DNA of 64,000 bases from a virus: IMG/VR virus record IMGVR_UViG_3300029448_000019, positions 1 to 64,000 of that record; one strand, given 5' to 3'. The notes under the pieces were generated by a model. It was not told where the DNA came from. It was given only the letters and a program-made list of their open reading frames with translations, and did no database searches. Made by a program: the position numbers and the translations under genes. Shown in pieces: positions 51,573 through 60,525 of this stretch (its first letter is position 1; every line of letters begins with the position of its first letter).

Positions 51573-51849
51573 AAAAGGATTAGCACTTAAACGTTGGTTT
51601 AAAGAAAAGTGGACCGACGAAAAAGGTAATGTTTGCGGTTCACGTAAAAATAAAAATACTAAAAAATGCAGGCCCTCAAAAAGAGTGTCCGGCAAAACAG
51701 TAAAAACTTGGAGTGAGATGTCCTCCTCTGAAAAGCGAAAAGCAGTAGCTGAGAAAAAAAGAGTAGGAATGGGAAGAAAGACTTCTCAGATAAGAAGAAA
51801 AACTACTAAAGCAAAAAAAAATGTTACTTCCAAAAAACGGCGTGGCTAA
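51553..51849 (+). CDS. Arg/Lys-rich protein, DUF5872-like
   Basis: 98 aa from GTG at 51553; an ATG at 51520 in the same frame would add 11 residues and overlap the previous gene more, and the choice is open. LKRWFKEKWTDEKGNVCGS, KCRPSKRVS and AEKKRVGMGRKTSQIRRKTT match a protein type I associate with DUF5872, found in large viruses and phages. Very basic with two Cys. Likely a DNA-binding or packaging protein. Confidence 0.5.
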   Translation: MAVRKTKKGLALKRWFKEKWTDEKGNVCGSRKNKNTKKCRPSKRVSGKTVKTWSEMSSSEKRKAVAEKKRVGMGRKTSQIRRKTTKAKKNVTSKKRRG

Positions 51850-52243
51850 AGAATTAAGATCTTATGCAGGATCATTATTTGTGTTTCTATTTGTAATAGG
51901 AATAATAATTACTTTATTACAGTACCCAGTGTTGGATGCAAATAAAGAAGTAGTTATGATGTTAATCGGAACAATTGCGGCATCAATTCCTGTAATAATA
52001 TCGAGCATCACTGGAACCAAGCCAGACGATATAAATGCACTCAAAGGTGATATTGAAAAGAAACAATTAACAATAGACCATTTAAATAAAGCTAAAGACG
52101 ATTTAGAAAAAATGGTTATTGATTTGCAAAGAGAAATGTTAAAAAATCAAGATGATGTTATGGATAAAATAATCCTTAAAGCGGCCATGGATTTTGATGA
52201 CATACAATATGCAAAAAAAAGAATAAAAGGACTAGATGACTAA
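51821..52243 (+). CDS. Membrane protein with long coiled coil
   Basis: 140 aa. Two hydrophobic helices (about residues 19-36, FVFLFVIGIIITLL, and 45-63, MMLIGTIAASIPVIISSI) precede a coiled coil from about 70 to 130 (KKQLTIDHLNKAKDDLEKMV). It overlaps its neighbours slightly. A membrane-anchored coiled coil could act as an inner-membrane spanin or as a holin regulator, but topology is unclear. Confidence 0.45.
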   Translation: MLLPKNGVAKELRSYAGSLFVFLFVIGIIITLLQYPVLDANKEVVMMLIGTIAASIPVIISSITGTKPDDINALKGDIEKKQLTIDHLNKAKDDLEKMVIDLQREMLKNQDDVMDKIILKAAMDFDDIQYAKKRIKGLDD

Positions 52244-52463
52244 ATTATCGTTTAAAGCAAGAGCAGCTAAGGCTAAAAGAGATCTAGCTTATGCAAATTC
52301 TCCTGATAGGAAGAAAAAGCGAGCAGACAGCCAAAAAAGAAGAAGAGCTGCTAAAAAAGCTGGACGTAATTTAAAAGGTAAAGACTATGATCATAAAGAC
52401 GGTAAGTTTAAAACAGTAAAAGCAAACCGTGGTAATGATGGAAAAGGAACTAAAAAAGAATAA
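52236..52463 (+). CDS. Arg/Lys-rich protein with DYDHKDG motif
   Basis: 75 aa, extremely basic (RADSQKRRRAAKKAGRNLKG), then DYDHKDGKFKTVKANRGNDG, a pattern I recall in phage small basic proteins. It probably contacts DNA. It overlaps the previous gene by eight bases. Confidence 0.5.
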   Translation: MTKLSFKARAAKAKRDLAYANSPDRKKKRADSQKRRRAAKKAGRNLKGKDYDHKDGKFKTVKANRGNDGKGTKKE

Positions 52464-52464
52464 T

Positions 52465-52764
52465 ATGCCAATCAAAAGAAAAAAGCCACCTGCTCCCTCA
52501 AAGAAAAAATCTTTAGGCTATTATGCTAAAGTAAATAAAAAAGGAGGAACTGGTAAAAAAGCCGGCGGCGGTATGACCGCTAAAGGGGTTGCCAAATATA
52601 GAAAAGACAACCCGGGCAGTAAACTTAAAACTGCAGTTACCACACCTCCATCAAAATTAAAAAAAGGCAGCAAAGCTGCAAAGAGAAGAAAATCTTTTTG
52701 TGCACGTTCTAAAAGCTGGACTTCGGAAAGAGGTAGAGCAGCAAGGCGTAAATGGAATTGCTAA
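52465..52764 (+). CDS. Arg/Lys-rich protein with KAAKRRKSFCAR motif, DUF6321-like
   Basis: 99 aa from ATG at 52465. Contains GGGMTAKGVAKYRKDNPGSK, then KKGSKAAKRRKSFCARSKSW and an end with RGRAARRKWNC. I associate this pattern with DUF6321, a virus protein of unknown function. Two cysteines at conserved-looking positions and a high positive charge suggest a DNA-binding or packaging role. Confidence 0.5.
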   Translation: MPIKRKKPPAPSKKKSLGYYAKVNKKGGTGKKAGGGMTAKGVAKYRKDNPGSKLKTAVTTPPSKLKKGSKAAKRRKSFCARSKSWTSERGRAARRKWNC

Positions 52765-52792
52765 AATAAAAAATTAAATTAAATCAAATTAA

Positions 52793-54370
52793 ATGTCACA
52801 ATTCGGTAAAACAAAGCTAGTAAAGAAAATGCACTTTGATAAGAGTGCAAAAGATAAATTATTTAGCGGTATAAATAAAATAGCTGATGCTGTTGGATCA
52901 ACACTCGGTGCCAGTGGTAAAACTGTTATCATAGAAAATGATTACGGAGACCCACATATTACAAAAGATGGAGTTACTGTTGCCAATAGTATACTCCTTC
53001 AAGATCCTCTTGAAAATCTTGCGGTCTCTATGATGAAACAAGCGGCGCAAAAAACCGCTTCAGTAGCCGGAGACGGCACAACAACATCTATAGTGCTTAC
53101 AAAAGCTATTATAGATTCTTATTATAAACTAAAAGGAGATGATTTTTCTTTTAGAGATATTAAATTAGGTATTAATAAGTTTGCTAAAGAAGTTATAAAA
53201 CACATAACTAATAAGGCAGTACCTGTAGATGCTAAAATGCTGCACGACGTTTCAATTATTTCAGCAAATAATGACATTGAACTAGGTGGCATGATTGCTG
53301 GCGCTTTTGAAAGTGCTGGCGATAACGGTATTGTTACAATGGAAACATCTCCCAATAACGATACATACATAGAAAATGTAAACGGTACTAAGATTGGAAG
53401 TACCTGTAAAGCTCCACACTTTTATACTAATAAAGAAAAAGAGCTTTGTGAATTAGAAAATCCTCTCATCTTCATGAGTGCTTCTGACATTCCTAATGTT
53501 AGAAAAATTCAAGACATACTGGAGTTTGCTATTAAGTCCAATAGAGCAATACTCCTTATTGCACCTTTAGAAACACAGCCGCTTACAGCGCTTGCTATGA
53601 ATAAAGTAAAGGGCAATATTAAGGTCAATGTGATCGACCCTCCTAGTTTTGGACTTAAAAGAAAAGACGTACTGGAGGATCTAGCATTGCTTGTCGGGGC
53701 TAAGGTATTTGATGAGAGCCTGGGTGATTCTATTGATGCAATCACCCCTGACATGTTAGGTTCGGTAGATAAAGCCGTTTCAGATAAGGAAGGTACAGTA
53801 CTTGTAGTTTCAGAAAAAAGTAAAGAAGTACAAGAACGTATCGAGTATTTAAAAACTGCTCTTGCTAAAGAAGATCATTCTGTAATGACTAAGCATTTAA
53901 CAGATAGAATAGCCCTTTTAAGTGGTGGTGTTTCTGTTATTATGGTTGGTGCTGCTACAGAAGTTGAACTTAAAGAAAAGCAAGACAGAGTAGATGATGC
54001 AATCCATGCTGTAAGAGCTGCTAAAAAAGAAGGTATACTGCCAGGTGGCGGTACTGCTCTAGCGCACGCTGCTGTTATAGATTGGGAAATGAAATTAAAT
54101 GCAGGCGAATTAAAAGGCATAGACATATTAAAAAATGCACTTGCTGCTCCATTTACCAAAATACTCACAAATGCAGGCTTAGACCCTAAAACTACATTAC
54201 ATAGTTGGGGTGAAGGCATAGATGTTACTTGCGGCTGTAGAAAAAAGTTTTTAGAAATAGGTATTATAGACCCACTTCTTGTAACTAAAACAGCTCTTCA
54301 AAATGCAATATCTGTTGCAACTACTATATTATCAACTGATTGTGTAATTTCAAATGTAAGAGAAGAATGA
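52793..54370 (+). CDS. groL: GroEL-type chaperonin
   Basis: 525 aa, full-length group I chaperonin. ATP-site residues include GDGTTT (93-98) and GILPGGGTAL near residue 415. The equatorial end IIDPLLVTKTALQNAISVATTIL without the last residues matches bacterial GroEL, but the protein lacks the Gly-Gly-Met tail. The apical domain is recognisable but divergent (residues about 190-370). Phage chaperonins fold phage structural proteins. It is in one unit with groES, overlapping it by four bases. Origin by transfer from a host is likely, followed by long divergence. Confidence 0.92.
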   Translation: MSQFGKTKLVKKMHFDKSAKDKLFSGINKIADAVGSTLGASGKTVIIENDYGDPHITKDGVTVANSILLQDPLENLAVSMMKQAAQKTASVAGDGTTTSIVLTKAIIDSYYKLKGDDFSFRDIKLGINKFAKEVIKHITNKAVPVDAKMLHDVSIISANNDIELGGMIAGAFESAGDNGIVTMETSPNNDTYIENVNGTKIGSTCKAPHFYTNKEKELCELENPLIFMSASDIPNVRKIQDILEFAIKSNRAILLIAPLETQPLTALAMNKVKGNIKVNVIDPPSFGLKRKDVLEDLALLVGAKVFDESLGDSIDAITPDMLGSVDKAVSDKEGTVLVVSEKSKEVQERIEYLKTALAKEDHSVMTKHLTDRIALLSGGVSVIMVGAATEVELKEKQDRVDDAIHAVRAAKKEGILPGGGTALAHAAVIDWEMKLNAGELKGIDILKNALAAPFTKILTNAGLDPKTTLHSWGEGIDVTCGCRKKFLEIGIIDPLLVTKTALQNAISVATTILSTDCVISNVREE

Positions 54371-54621
54371 AAGCAATTGGAAGTTATATAATAGTAGAAG
54401 AAATATTAGAAAATATTGTAAAAACAGATGGGGGTCTTGAACTTGCTGAAAAGCATAGAGATGACACAAGATATAGAAAAGCTATTGTTATTTCATCTGG
54501 GCCCGATATTATAAAAGAAAACGCACAAATAATATTTGATCGCGTAGCAGGGCATGACATTCAGTATCAAGACGTTACTTATAAAGTAATTACAATAAAA
54601 GATGTAATAGCTGTATTGTAA
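54367..54621 (+). CDS. groS: GroES-type co-chaperonin
   Basis: 84 aa, starting at the ATG that overlaps the GroEL stop (ATGA). N-terminal strand IGSYIIVEEI, a mobile loop with TDGGLEL, then RKAIVISSG and TYKVITIKDVIAVL, matching the GroES order. It is shorter than bacterial GroES (about 95 aa). It closes the GroEL ring; together they probably fold capsid or tail proteins. A second, double-domain GroES-fold protein is at 5887. Confidence 0.85.
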   Translation: MKAIGSYIIVEEILENIVKTDGGLELAEKHRDDTRYRKAIVISSGPDIIKENAQIIFDRVAGHDIQYQDVTYKVITIKDVIAVL

Positions 54622-55067
54622 TGGACCGCTCTGATTTTATAGAAAGAGGCGAAATTAAAGTAGACTTTTTAAAAAACTACAGATTAGTTTCCAGGTGGGC
54701 ATGTAAAAATAATGCTCTTTCTATTTCGGATTTAGAATTATTGTTTTATTTAGATCCTATAAAATACTTTACAATAGAAGATTTTAAAAACGGTACTATA
54801 TATTATTCGTGGGATAAAACAAGATTTTATAGATTACAAAAAGATGAATGGATTAATAAAGTTCATACTGGGGTAGGAAGATTAGGCGACCACAATAAAT
54901 ATAAAGTAAGTTATAAAGGTAAAATGCTTATTAACAGAATATATAAAATGTTAATAGGTGAAGAGTTAATACCTGAGTCATCAAAAAGAAATACGATATT
55001 AAAAAGGAAAAGCTATATAGATAAAGTATATAGCCAAGCTATTAAAAAATTTAACAAACAAAAATAA
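54621..55067 (+). CDS. Winged-helix-like protein, possible regulator
   Basis: 148 aa, starts at the ATG that overlaps the groES stop. LVSRWACKNNALSISDLELLFYL, then TIEDFKNG, RLQKDEWINKV, KYKVSYKGKMLINRIYKML; these helices and a beta-wing segment fit a MarR-like winged helix. The C-terminus is very basic. It may regulate late genes; not proven. Confidence 0.5.
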   Translation: MDRSDFIERGEIKVDFLKNYRLVSRWACKNNALSISDLELLFYLDPIKYFTIEDFKNGTIYYSWDKTRFYRLQKDEWINKVHTGVGRLGDHNKYKVSYKGKMLINRIYKMLIGEELIPESSKRNTILKRKSYIDKVYSQAIKKFNKQK

Positions 55068-55073
55068 AAACAA

Positions 55074-55430
55074 ATGGCAATATTAACAGTTACACCAACA
55101 GTAAGTTCTACAACAGGAGAAGTAACTTATACTGCATCTGACCCAGGCAATGGTGATATAATAACAGGTGTTGTTTTAAGAGACTTTATGTCTAACGGAC
55201 CTACCAAAAAAGCTGACGGCACATATGAAACTGATGTAGCTAAATTAGTATACGATGTAAAAGTAAGACCTAATAGCGTTACTGCAGTTATGACAATAAC
55301 TAAATCGGGTGCAGATTACCCTATAATCATGTTAAAAGCTCCTGAAGGATTACAGCAAGAATACAAATGGGCTACTAGTGACGTTATTAAAGTTAACGCT
55401 GTAGTTGCTGCACTTATAACTAACGGATAA
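55074..55430 (+). CDS. Small beta-rich structural-type protein
   Basis: 118 aa, Thr/Val/Ala-rich beta strands (ILTVTPTVSSTTGEVTYT; YDVKVRPNSVTAVMTITK), no enzyme motif. Placed at the beginning of the fibre series. Possibly a decoration or fibre accessory protein. Confidence 0.5.
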   Translation: MAILTVTPTVSSTTGEVTYTASDPGNGDIITGVVLRDFMSNGPTKKADGTYETDVAKLVYDVKVRPNSVTAVMTITKSGADYPIIMLKAPEGLQQEYKWATSDVIKVNAVVAALITNG

Positions 55431-55440
55431 AATAAATAAA

Positions 55441-55584
55441 ATGAAAAAGAAAAAAATACATCTTTATGACGTTTTACCGGGCGTAAGCATTAATACAGCA
55501 CCCGGTGATGAAAAAAAAGCAATGCAGCCTATAACTAAAAGAACTAAAGACGCTGCTAAAGGAACTTTATTAAAAAATAAATAA
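55441..55584 (+). CDS. Very small basic protein, unknown
   Basis: 47 aa, Lys-rich (KKKKIHLYDVLPGVSINTAP; KAMQPITKRTKDAAKGTLL). Its stop overlaps the next start (TAATG). Not recognised. Confidence 0.45.
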   Translation: MKKKKIHLYDVLPGVSINTAPGDEKKAMQPITKRTKDAAKGTLLKNK

Positions 55585-57701
55585 TGGCAAGAATTGGTTC
55601 ATATACAATAGATTCTACAATTGAAGGATCTGATAAACTTTTAGGAACTGATGCAAGCTCAAATTCTGCATTAGCTACTAAAAATTATACTATAAATGAC
55701 TTAAAGGCCTTTATAAATGGTGACCAAACAACGGCCGCTATACCTGATGTAGTGCCTTTAGGTTTTGCACTCTCTGTAAATAGAGAAGGTACGGCATTTG
55801 AAAAAGCACAGGTTAGAACACTTGCAGGATCTGTATTAACTAATGTCGTTTTAAAAAGTAGCACCGTAAATACGGGTGCAGATATTTATTTAAACACGCT
55901 TGGCACAGGCCAAGTTTTTTTAATTATACGTGATTATAATGACGGTGCTTTTGGTGTTGATTTTGATTTCCAAGCATTTGCAGATAATTCAGCAACATTT
56001 ACAGGAGTACTTGGAGGTGTTACTTATACAGGTACTGTAACATCATTTAATCCAGGTACACTTACAAGTGATAGCCCGGCGGCAAATGACAGCAAGTATG
56101 TAACATCAGGCAGCAATAAATATACTGAATGGTGTTTTAATGTAACGCTCGGCTCTGGAGAAACATATACAGGTGGCCAAGTAGCATTTACATCATTTAC
56201 GTTTTTAACGGGAGCACAACAAGTTGAAACTCAAATAGTTGGTAGTTTAAAAATAACGCGTAATTTAACACTTGAAGGAGATGTTGTAATAGGTACAGAT
56301 TCTCCTGATACAGATCCTCAATCACTTACAGTACATGGGCCTATAAAAATTAAAGATACTGAAGGAAGTATTGAATTTGGTGATACAGATCCAAATGTTA
56401 CTTTAACTACAGACGGTACTAATTTAAATATAGGTGGCAATGGTACAAATGTAATATCTAATAATACCAGATTTACACAAGACATTGTAAGAGATACAGA
56501 TACAACTGCTAATAATGGTAGAACAGTAATAGGACAAAACTCAGTTACTGCTATAAATACAGATGGCACAAGATCTGTGCTTTCTTCAACAGGTGTACAA
56601 TTACAGGATTCTTCTGGTAATGCTTTAGCACAACAACAAGTATCTGGTAATGTATCAGTTGGTAGTTTATCAAATCAAGGTAATTTAACTGCTATAAAAA
56701 TAGACGGTAACTATTATAGTTTACCAGAATTATCATCAGGTGTTGCAGAAGCAATACCGGGTCTTACTGAAACACTAGCAGGGCCTACGGGTAATATATC
56801 AATGGGTAGATTATTTTATGGAACTCAAAACGCAGCTGGAGCATTATTCCAGGCTGTAACTTCACCGGCCACACTTACAGGTGCACAAGCAATTTCTACA
56901 GGTGCAACTTCTATAACAATAGTAAGTGCTAACAGAACAAATTTTGCAAGTATACATTCTAATATACCATCAGGACAAAAGTTATATTTTGTAGAAAGCA
57001 CGTATTCAACGGCATTTCCCTCAGCAGGAGGCCAAATACTTGATCAGTCAGTAAATATATATTTAGTAGTTGCTTATGATACTACTACATTTACTCTTAC
57101 TTTTGGTAGACAAGGTTATGGTACTATGAATCTTCATACAAGTACATTTAATGTAGATTCTGAAACATTTAAATTAAGTACTATACCTAATGCTGCAAAA
57201 AATAATTTTTTACAATATGACACAGCTACTAAAGCTGTATCACATTCAGCCCTTAACATATTAGCATCTGCAAATGGTGCGACTTATGATTTTGGTGGTA
57301 ATAACGATGTTGCTGTAGCTTCTATAAATTTTGATAATTTACAAATTACAGCACCTGCTAATGGGCAAGTTATACTCAAACAAGGATATGCTTACGGTGG
57401 TGCTATAACTACAAACACAACTGTAGAAAACTTTAAGCACTATATATTAGATGCAATATCTGCTGATAGAACAGTAAGTTTACCAGTAGGTGCCGCGGGG
57501 AGTAGCATAAGATTTACAAACATGTCATCACTTAATTCAACTGGTGGATATGCAGCTTCATCTTATGTATGGACAGTAAACCCAAATGGGTCAGAAAAAA
57601 TAATGAGATCTACATCACTTGTACTTGATGAATCAACAGCTTCATTTGAACTGTTTTATTCAGATGCTACTAATGGTTGGATCGTAAACGGAATAAGCTA
57701 A
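55584..57701 (+). CDS. Tail fibre/appendage protein
   Basis: 705 aa. The N-terminus (YTIDSTIEGSDKLLGTDASS) shares a GxDKLxGTD module with the protein at 60526, probably an attachment or trimer cap. The body is Thr/Gly/Ser/Asn-rich beta, with repeats of the type ITRNLTLEGDVVIGTDSP and IKIKDTEGSIEFGDTDPN that recall beta-solenoid fibre shafts; the end carries DRTVSLPVGAAGSSIRFTN, a type of strand unit also seen in the following gene and at 62209. No chaperone or peptidase motif. Confidence 0.7.
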   Translation: MARIGSYTIDSTIEGSDKLLGTDASSNSALATKNYTINDLKAFINGDQTTAAIPDVVPLGFALSVNREGTAFEKAQVRTLAGSVLTNVVLKSSTVNTGADIYLNTLGTGQVFLIIRDYNDGAFGVDFDFQAFADNSATFTGVLGGVTYTGTVTSFNPGTLTSDSPAANDSKYVTSGSNKYTEWCFNVTLGSGETYTGGQVAFTSFTFLTGAQQVETQIVGSLKITRNLTLEGDVVIGTDSPDTDPQSLTVHGPIKIKDTEGSIEFGDTDPNVTLTTDGTNLNIGGNGTNVISNNTRFTQDIVRDTDTTANNGRTVIGQNSVTAINTDGTRSVLSSTGVQLQDSSGNALAQQQVSGNVSVGSLSNQGNLTAIKIDGNYYSLPELSSGVAEAIPGLTETLAGPTGNISMGRLFYGTQNAAGALFQAVTSPATLTGAQAISTGATSITIVSANRTNFASIHSNIPSGQKLYFVESTYSTAFPSAGGQILDQSVNIYLVVAYDTTTFTLTFGRQGYGTMNLHTSTFNVDSETFKLSTIPNAAKNNFLQYDTATKAVSHSALNILASANGATYDFGGNNDVAVASINFDNLQITAPANGQVILKQGYAYGGAITTNTTVENFKHYILDAISADRTVSLPVGAAGSSIRFTNMSSLNSTGGYAASSYVWTVNPNGSEKIMRSTSLVLDESTASFELFYSDATNGWIVNGIS

Positions 57702-58015
57702 TGGGACTAACAATAGATTTACCAAGTGCTGGACTTTTAGGAATTACAAATGCATCCGGTGCTGTAATAACAGGAACTGCTAATTTAGCTATTAACTCAG
57801 TTAATGCTTTATCAGGTAGTGGTACTTATACAGTGACTTTACCAACAACTAGTTTACAAGCGGGCCATGAAGTCGTGCTTAAAAGAACAGGTACTGCTAC
57901 AGTGACTATTGCTAGTACTACTATAGAGGGTTCAAGTCAATCAATAACAATAAACAGTAATCAACCAGTTAGATGTATATATGTAAATAGTACATTTGGT
58001 TGGATAATAACATAA
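57701..58015 (+). CDS. Small fibre-associated protein
   Basis: 104 aa, ATG at 57701 overlapping the previous stop. Beta-rich; GTYTVTLPTTSLQAGHEVVLK and TVTIASTTIEGSSQSITI resemble the last domain of the preceding fibre. Perhaps a separate tip or cap subunit. Confidence 0.55.
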   Translation: MGLTIDLPSAGLLGITNASGAVITGTANLAINSVNALSGSGTYTVTLPTTSLQAGHEVVLKRTGTATVTIASTTIEGSSQSITINSNQPVRCIYVNSTFGWIIT

Positions 58016-58019
58016 TATT

Positions 58020-58181
58020 ATGCCAGACATCTCAACATTTTATCCACAAACAATACAAACGGCTATTTCTGTAGATGATCAAAATCAAACAGCTAATGCG
58101 TTAGTGTGGACAGGAACAGTTTCACAATATGCAGCTCTAGGGTCTAAAGATGCTAATACACTTTATTTTGTAATACCATAA
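58020..58181 (+). CDS. Very small fibre-associated protein
   Basis: 53 aa. DISTFYPQTIQTAISVDDQN followed by VWTGTVSQYAALGSKDANTL and FVIP; the WxGTxxQYAAL motif resembles the WRGTQAQYDLL motif of the 129-aa protein at 59262, so both may be short structural connectors or tips. Confidence 0.5.
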   Translation: MPDISTFYPQTIQTAISVDDQNQTANALVWTGTVSQYAALGSKDANTLYFVIP

Positions 58182-58185
58182 TATT

Positions 58186-59247
58186 ATGCCATTATATAAA
58201 GGAAGTACTCAAATTTCCGGAGGACGTTTATATAAATCAACAACTAATATTAGTTATGGTTACAAGGGCACTGATGCTTTTTTTGTAAATAATGCTACTG
58301 TTGATTTTTTAGTAATTGCCGGAGGTGGCGGCGGTGGATCATCTAACTCTACAGGTTATATTTTTTCTGGTGGTGGTGGTGCTGGTGGCTATCGTTCAAG
58401 TTGGAATAATGAACCTTCCGGAGGTAATGGTGCTTCTGAAAATTCATTAACAATTACACCCTCAACAAACCTTACGGTGACTGTAGGAGAAGGCGGTGTT
58501 AATGGTGCAGATGCCTTTAAAGGTGCTAATGGACAAGATTCTGTTTTTCATACTATAACCTCTATAGGTGGTGGTGGTGGTGGTTCTAGTTCTGTATATG
58601 CTAGTACTTCATCTAATTTATTAAAGTTAAATGGACAAGCCGGAGGATCTGGTGGTGGTAATGGTTGTACACAGCCTGAATCAGGTACTATTTACGCTGG
58701 TACATTAGGAGCGGGGACAGCTAATCAAGGAATTATTGGGAGCTACGGGACCGCACCTTCCTATCAAAATGGAGGAACTGGTGGTGGTGGAGGTGGTGCA
58801 GGAGGACCTGGACCTACTCAAACCGTAACAAATGGTGTTGTACGCAACGGAGGCCCGGGTGTGGCGTCAACAATAACCGGAACATCTGTTATTCGTGCCG
58901 GTGGTGGCGGTGGTGGCGGATATAATACAGTTTATAATGGTGCTGGAGGAGGGTTTGGTGGATCTGGAGGTGGTGGTAATGGCGCTTCTGGTTATCAAGC
59001 TGCTGGAACTGCCCAAACAAATGCCCAATCTGGAACTGTAAATACAGGTGGTGGTGCTGGAGGATCAGGTAGATATGTTTCAAACATTACAGGAATAAAT
59101 GGAGGTTCTGGTATTGTAATTTTACGTTATGAAAGCAACTTAACTATATCTAATCCCGGAGGAGGATTAACTTTTTCAACAGCTACTGTAGGATCAGATA
59201 AAGTAACACAATTTACTCAAGGAACAGGTACTATACAGTTTGGATAA
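58186..59247 (+). CDS. Gly-rich tail adhesin
   Basis: 353 aa. After an N-terminal YKGSTQISGGRLYKSTTNIS, the strand VDFLVIAGGGGGGSS leads into a body with many Gly runs (GGGGAGGYRS; GGGGGAGGPGP; GGGGGGGYN), ending in GSGIVILRYES. This is the glycine-rich, polyglycine-helix type of adhesin also seen in gp38-like tips and other phage fibres. Such domains usually bind the host surface and evolve quickly. Confidence 0.7.
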   Translation: MPLYKGSTQISGGRLYKSTTNISYGYKGTDAFFVNNATVDFLVIAGGGGGGSSNSTGYIFSGGGGAGGYRSSWNNEPSGGNGASENSLTITPSTNLTVTVGEGGVNGADAFKGANGQDSVFHTITSIGGGGGGSSSVYASTSSNLLKLNGQAGGSGGGNGCTQPESGTIYAGTLGAGTANQGIIGSYGTAPSYQNGGTGGGGGGAGGPGPTQTVTNGVVRNGGPGVASTITGTSVIRAGGGGGGGYNTVYNGAGGGFGGSGGGGNGASGYQAAGTAQTNAQSGTVNTGGGAGGSGRYVSNITGINGGSGIVILRYESNLTISNPGGGLTFSTATVGSDKVTQFTQGTGTIQFG

Positions 59248-59261
59248 AAAAAAAATAAAAA

Positions 59262-59651
59262 ATGGCAAATTTAACAGAAATAATAGGTGGTCAACCCTTT
59301 GAATTAGGTTCGACCGGAAACAAAAAAAATAACCTACTAGAATTTTGGAGAGGCACACAAGCACAGTATGATCTTTTAAAAAGAACAGGAGGTGCTGCAT
59401 CGGCATCATCAGGTGCTAGCTCTATTGCATTTACAAGTCTTAATTCTGTAGCTACAGGCTGGAGTATTGGTGACGTAGTTTATGTTACTGGTTCATCTAA
59501 TAATACAACTAGGTCTAAAGGAACGATAGCCGCAGTACCATCAAATACTGCACTTACTATAACAATGGATTCTGCATATACAAATACAGATACTACAGGG
59601 TATCAAATAGATAAGTATGATCCTAAAACATTATATATAATAGCTACTTAA
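59262..59651 (+). CDS. Small tail/fibre protein
   Basis: 129 aa. EIIGGQPFELGSTGNKKNNL, then FWRGTQAQYDLLKRTGGAAS and beta strands with WSIGDVVYVTGSSN. The W/Y-x-GTQAQYD motif is frequent in small phage tail proteins. Role probably structural. Confidence 0.55.
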   Translation: MANLTEIIGGQPFELGSTGNKKNNLLEFWRGTQAQYDLLKRTGGAASASSGASSIAFTSLNSVATGWSIGDVVYVTGSSNNTTRSKGTIAAVPSNTALTITMDSAYTNTDTTGYQIDKYDPKTLYIIAT

Positions 59652-59652
59652 T

Positions 59653-60522
59653 ATGCCAACTAATCTAGGACACGAAGCAATAACCGCAAAGCTGGGGCAT
59701 GCAGATCCAAGTATGTATTTAGGACATGAGCAAATATATCCTAATACCACAACTGTGACTTCTTTTGCTTTTGCAGATACTTCAACTGTATCTAATGCAG
59801 GCGCAACTAGAGTATTAAATATTGGTGGTGATGTAGGTTCTACATTTAATTTAACAGGAGCAAATGGTGCTGGTTCACTGGGAGCTCAGTCATTAAGTTC
59901 TGCAAGCCAAGCTTTTAATATTTCAATAGGCAGTAATAATAGTTATGGTGCTGCTGGAAGATCTCCAAGTGTTACAATATCTCCTACAGGGAATACTACA
60001 TTAGCAGGGGGAGTACCTACATCTAGAACTTTAACGCAGGCTGCTGGCCCCGCGGTACAAACTGTATATATTAATGCCGGTTTAACTGCTGCAGTTCTTG
60101 TAAATAATACAACTACAGTAAATGGCCAATTAAGATGGGCACAAGGTGCTAAATTTAGAATAACACTTGTTATAAGTGCTTCTAATTTTCCATGGGCTGC
60201 TTTATCTAACTACGCATCTTTTGTGCTTTACCATGATTCTTTTGGAGGCTCAGGAAGTGGGACTGTAACATTGAGTAATTTTTCTCAGCCATTTACTTCT
60301 ACTAATAATAATAATAGTAAATATTGGCGACCATATCCTACTTCTCCAAGTGGTAATATTCCTACTGGAAATTATCAATATGATATGGAAATAACCAACA
60401 ATATTAATCCTACATATGTAAGATTTTCTGCGTATGCAATACCGTCTGCTGGATACCAATTTTTTGGTCTTGGTGCAGGTGTGTTATCTCATTTTGCAGG
60501 TTATCAATCATATTACCCATAA
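59653..60522 (+). CDS. Fibre-region beta-rich protein
   Basis: 289 aa, Ser/Thr/Asn/Gly-rich and beta-rich. N-terminus has a duplicated LGHEAI.. / LGHADP.. / LGHEQIYP unit. The C-terminal half (PWAALSNYASFVLYHDSFGG; RFSAYAIPSAGYQFFGLG) could be a receptor-binding domain. Not assigned to a family. Confidence 0.55.
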   Translation: MPTNLGHEAITAKLGHADPSMYLGHEQIYPNTTTVTSFAFADTSTVSNAGATRVLNIGGDVGSTFNLTGANGAGSLGAQSLSSASQAFNISIGSNNSYGAAGRSPSVTISPTGNTTLAGGVPTSRTLTQAAGPAVQTVYINAGLTAAVLVNNTTTVNGQLRWAQGAKFRITLVISASNFPWAALSNYASFVLYHDSFGGSGSGTVTLSNFSQPFTSTNNNNSKYWRPYPTSPSGNIPTGNYQYDMEITNNINPTYVRFSAYAIPSAGYQFFGLGAGVLSHFAGYQSYYP

Positions 60523-60525
60523 TAA

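Noticed and set aside
58040-58048. Exact TTATCCACA DnaA-box sequence
   Set aside because: Single copy inside a fibre-associated coding sequence, with no clustering; likely chance.
58186-59247. Diversity-generating retroelement target in the Gly-rich adhesin
   Set aside because: No reverse transcriptase or template repeat is visible in the window; repeats are plain glycine runs.
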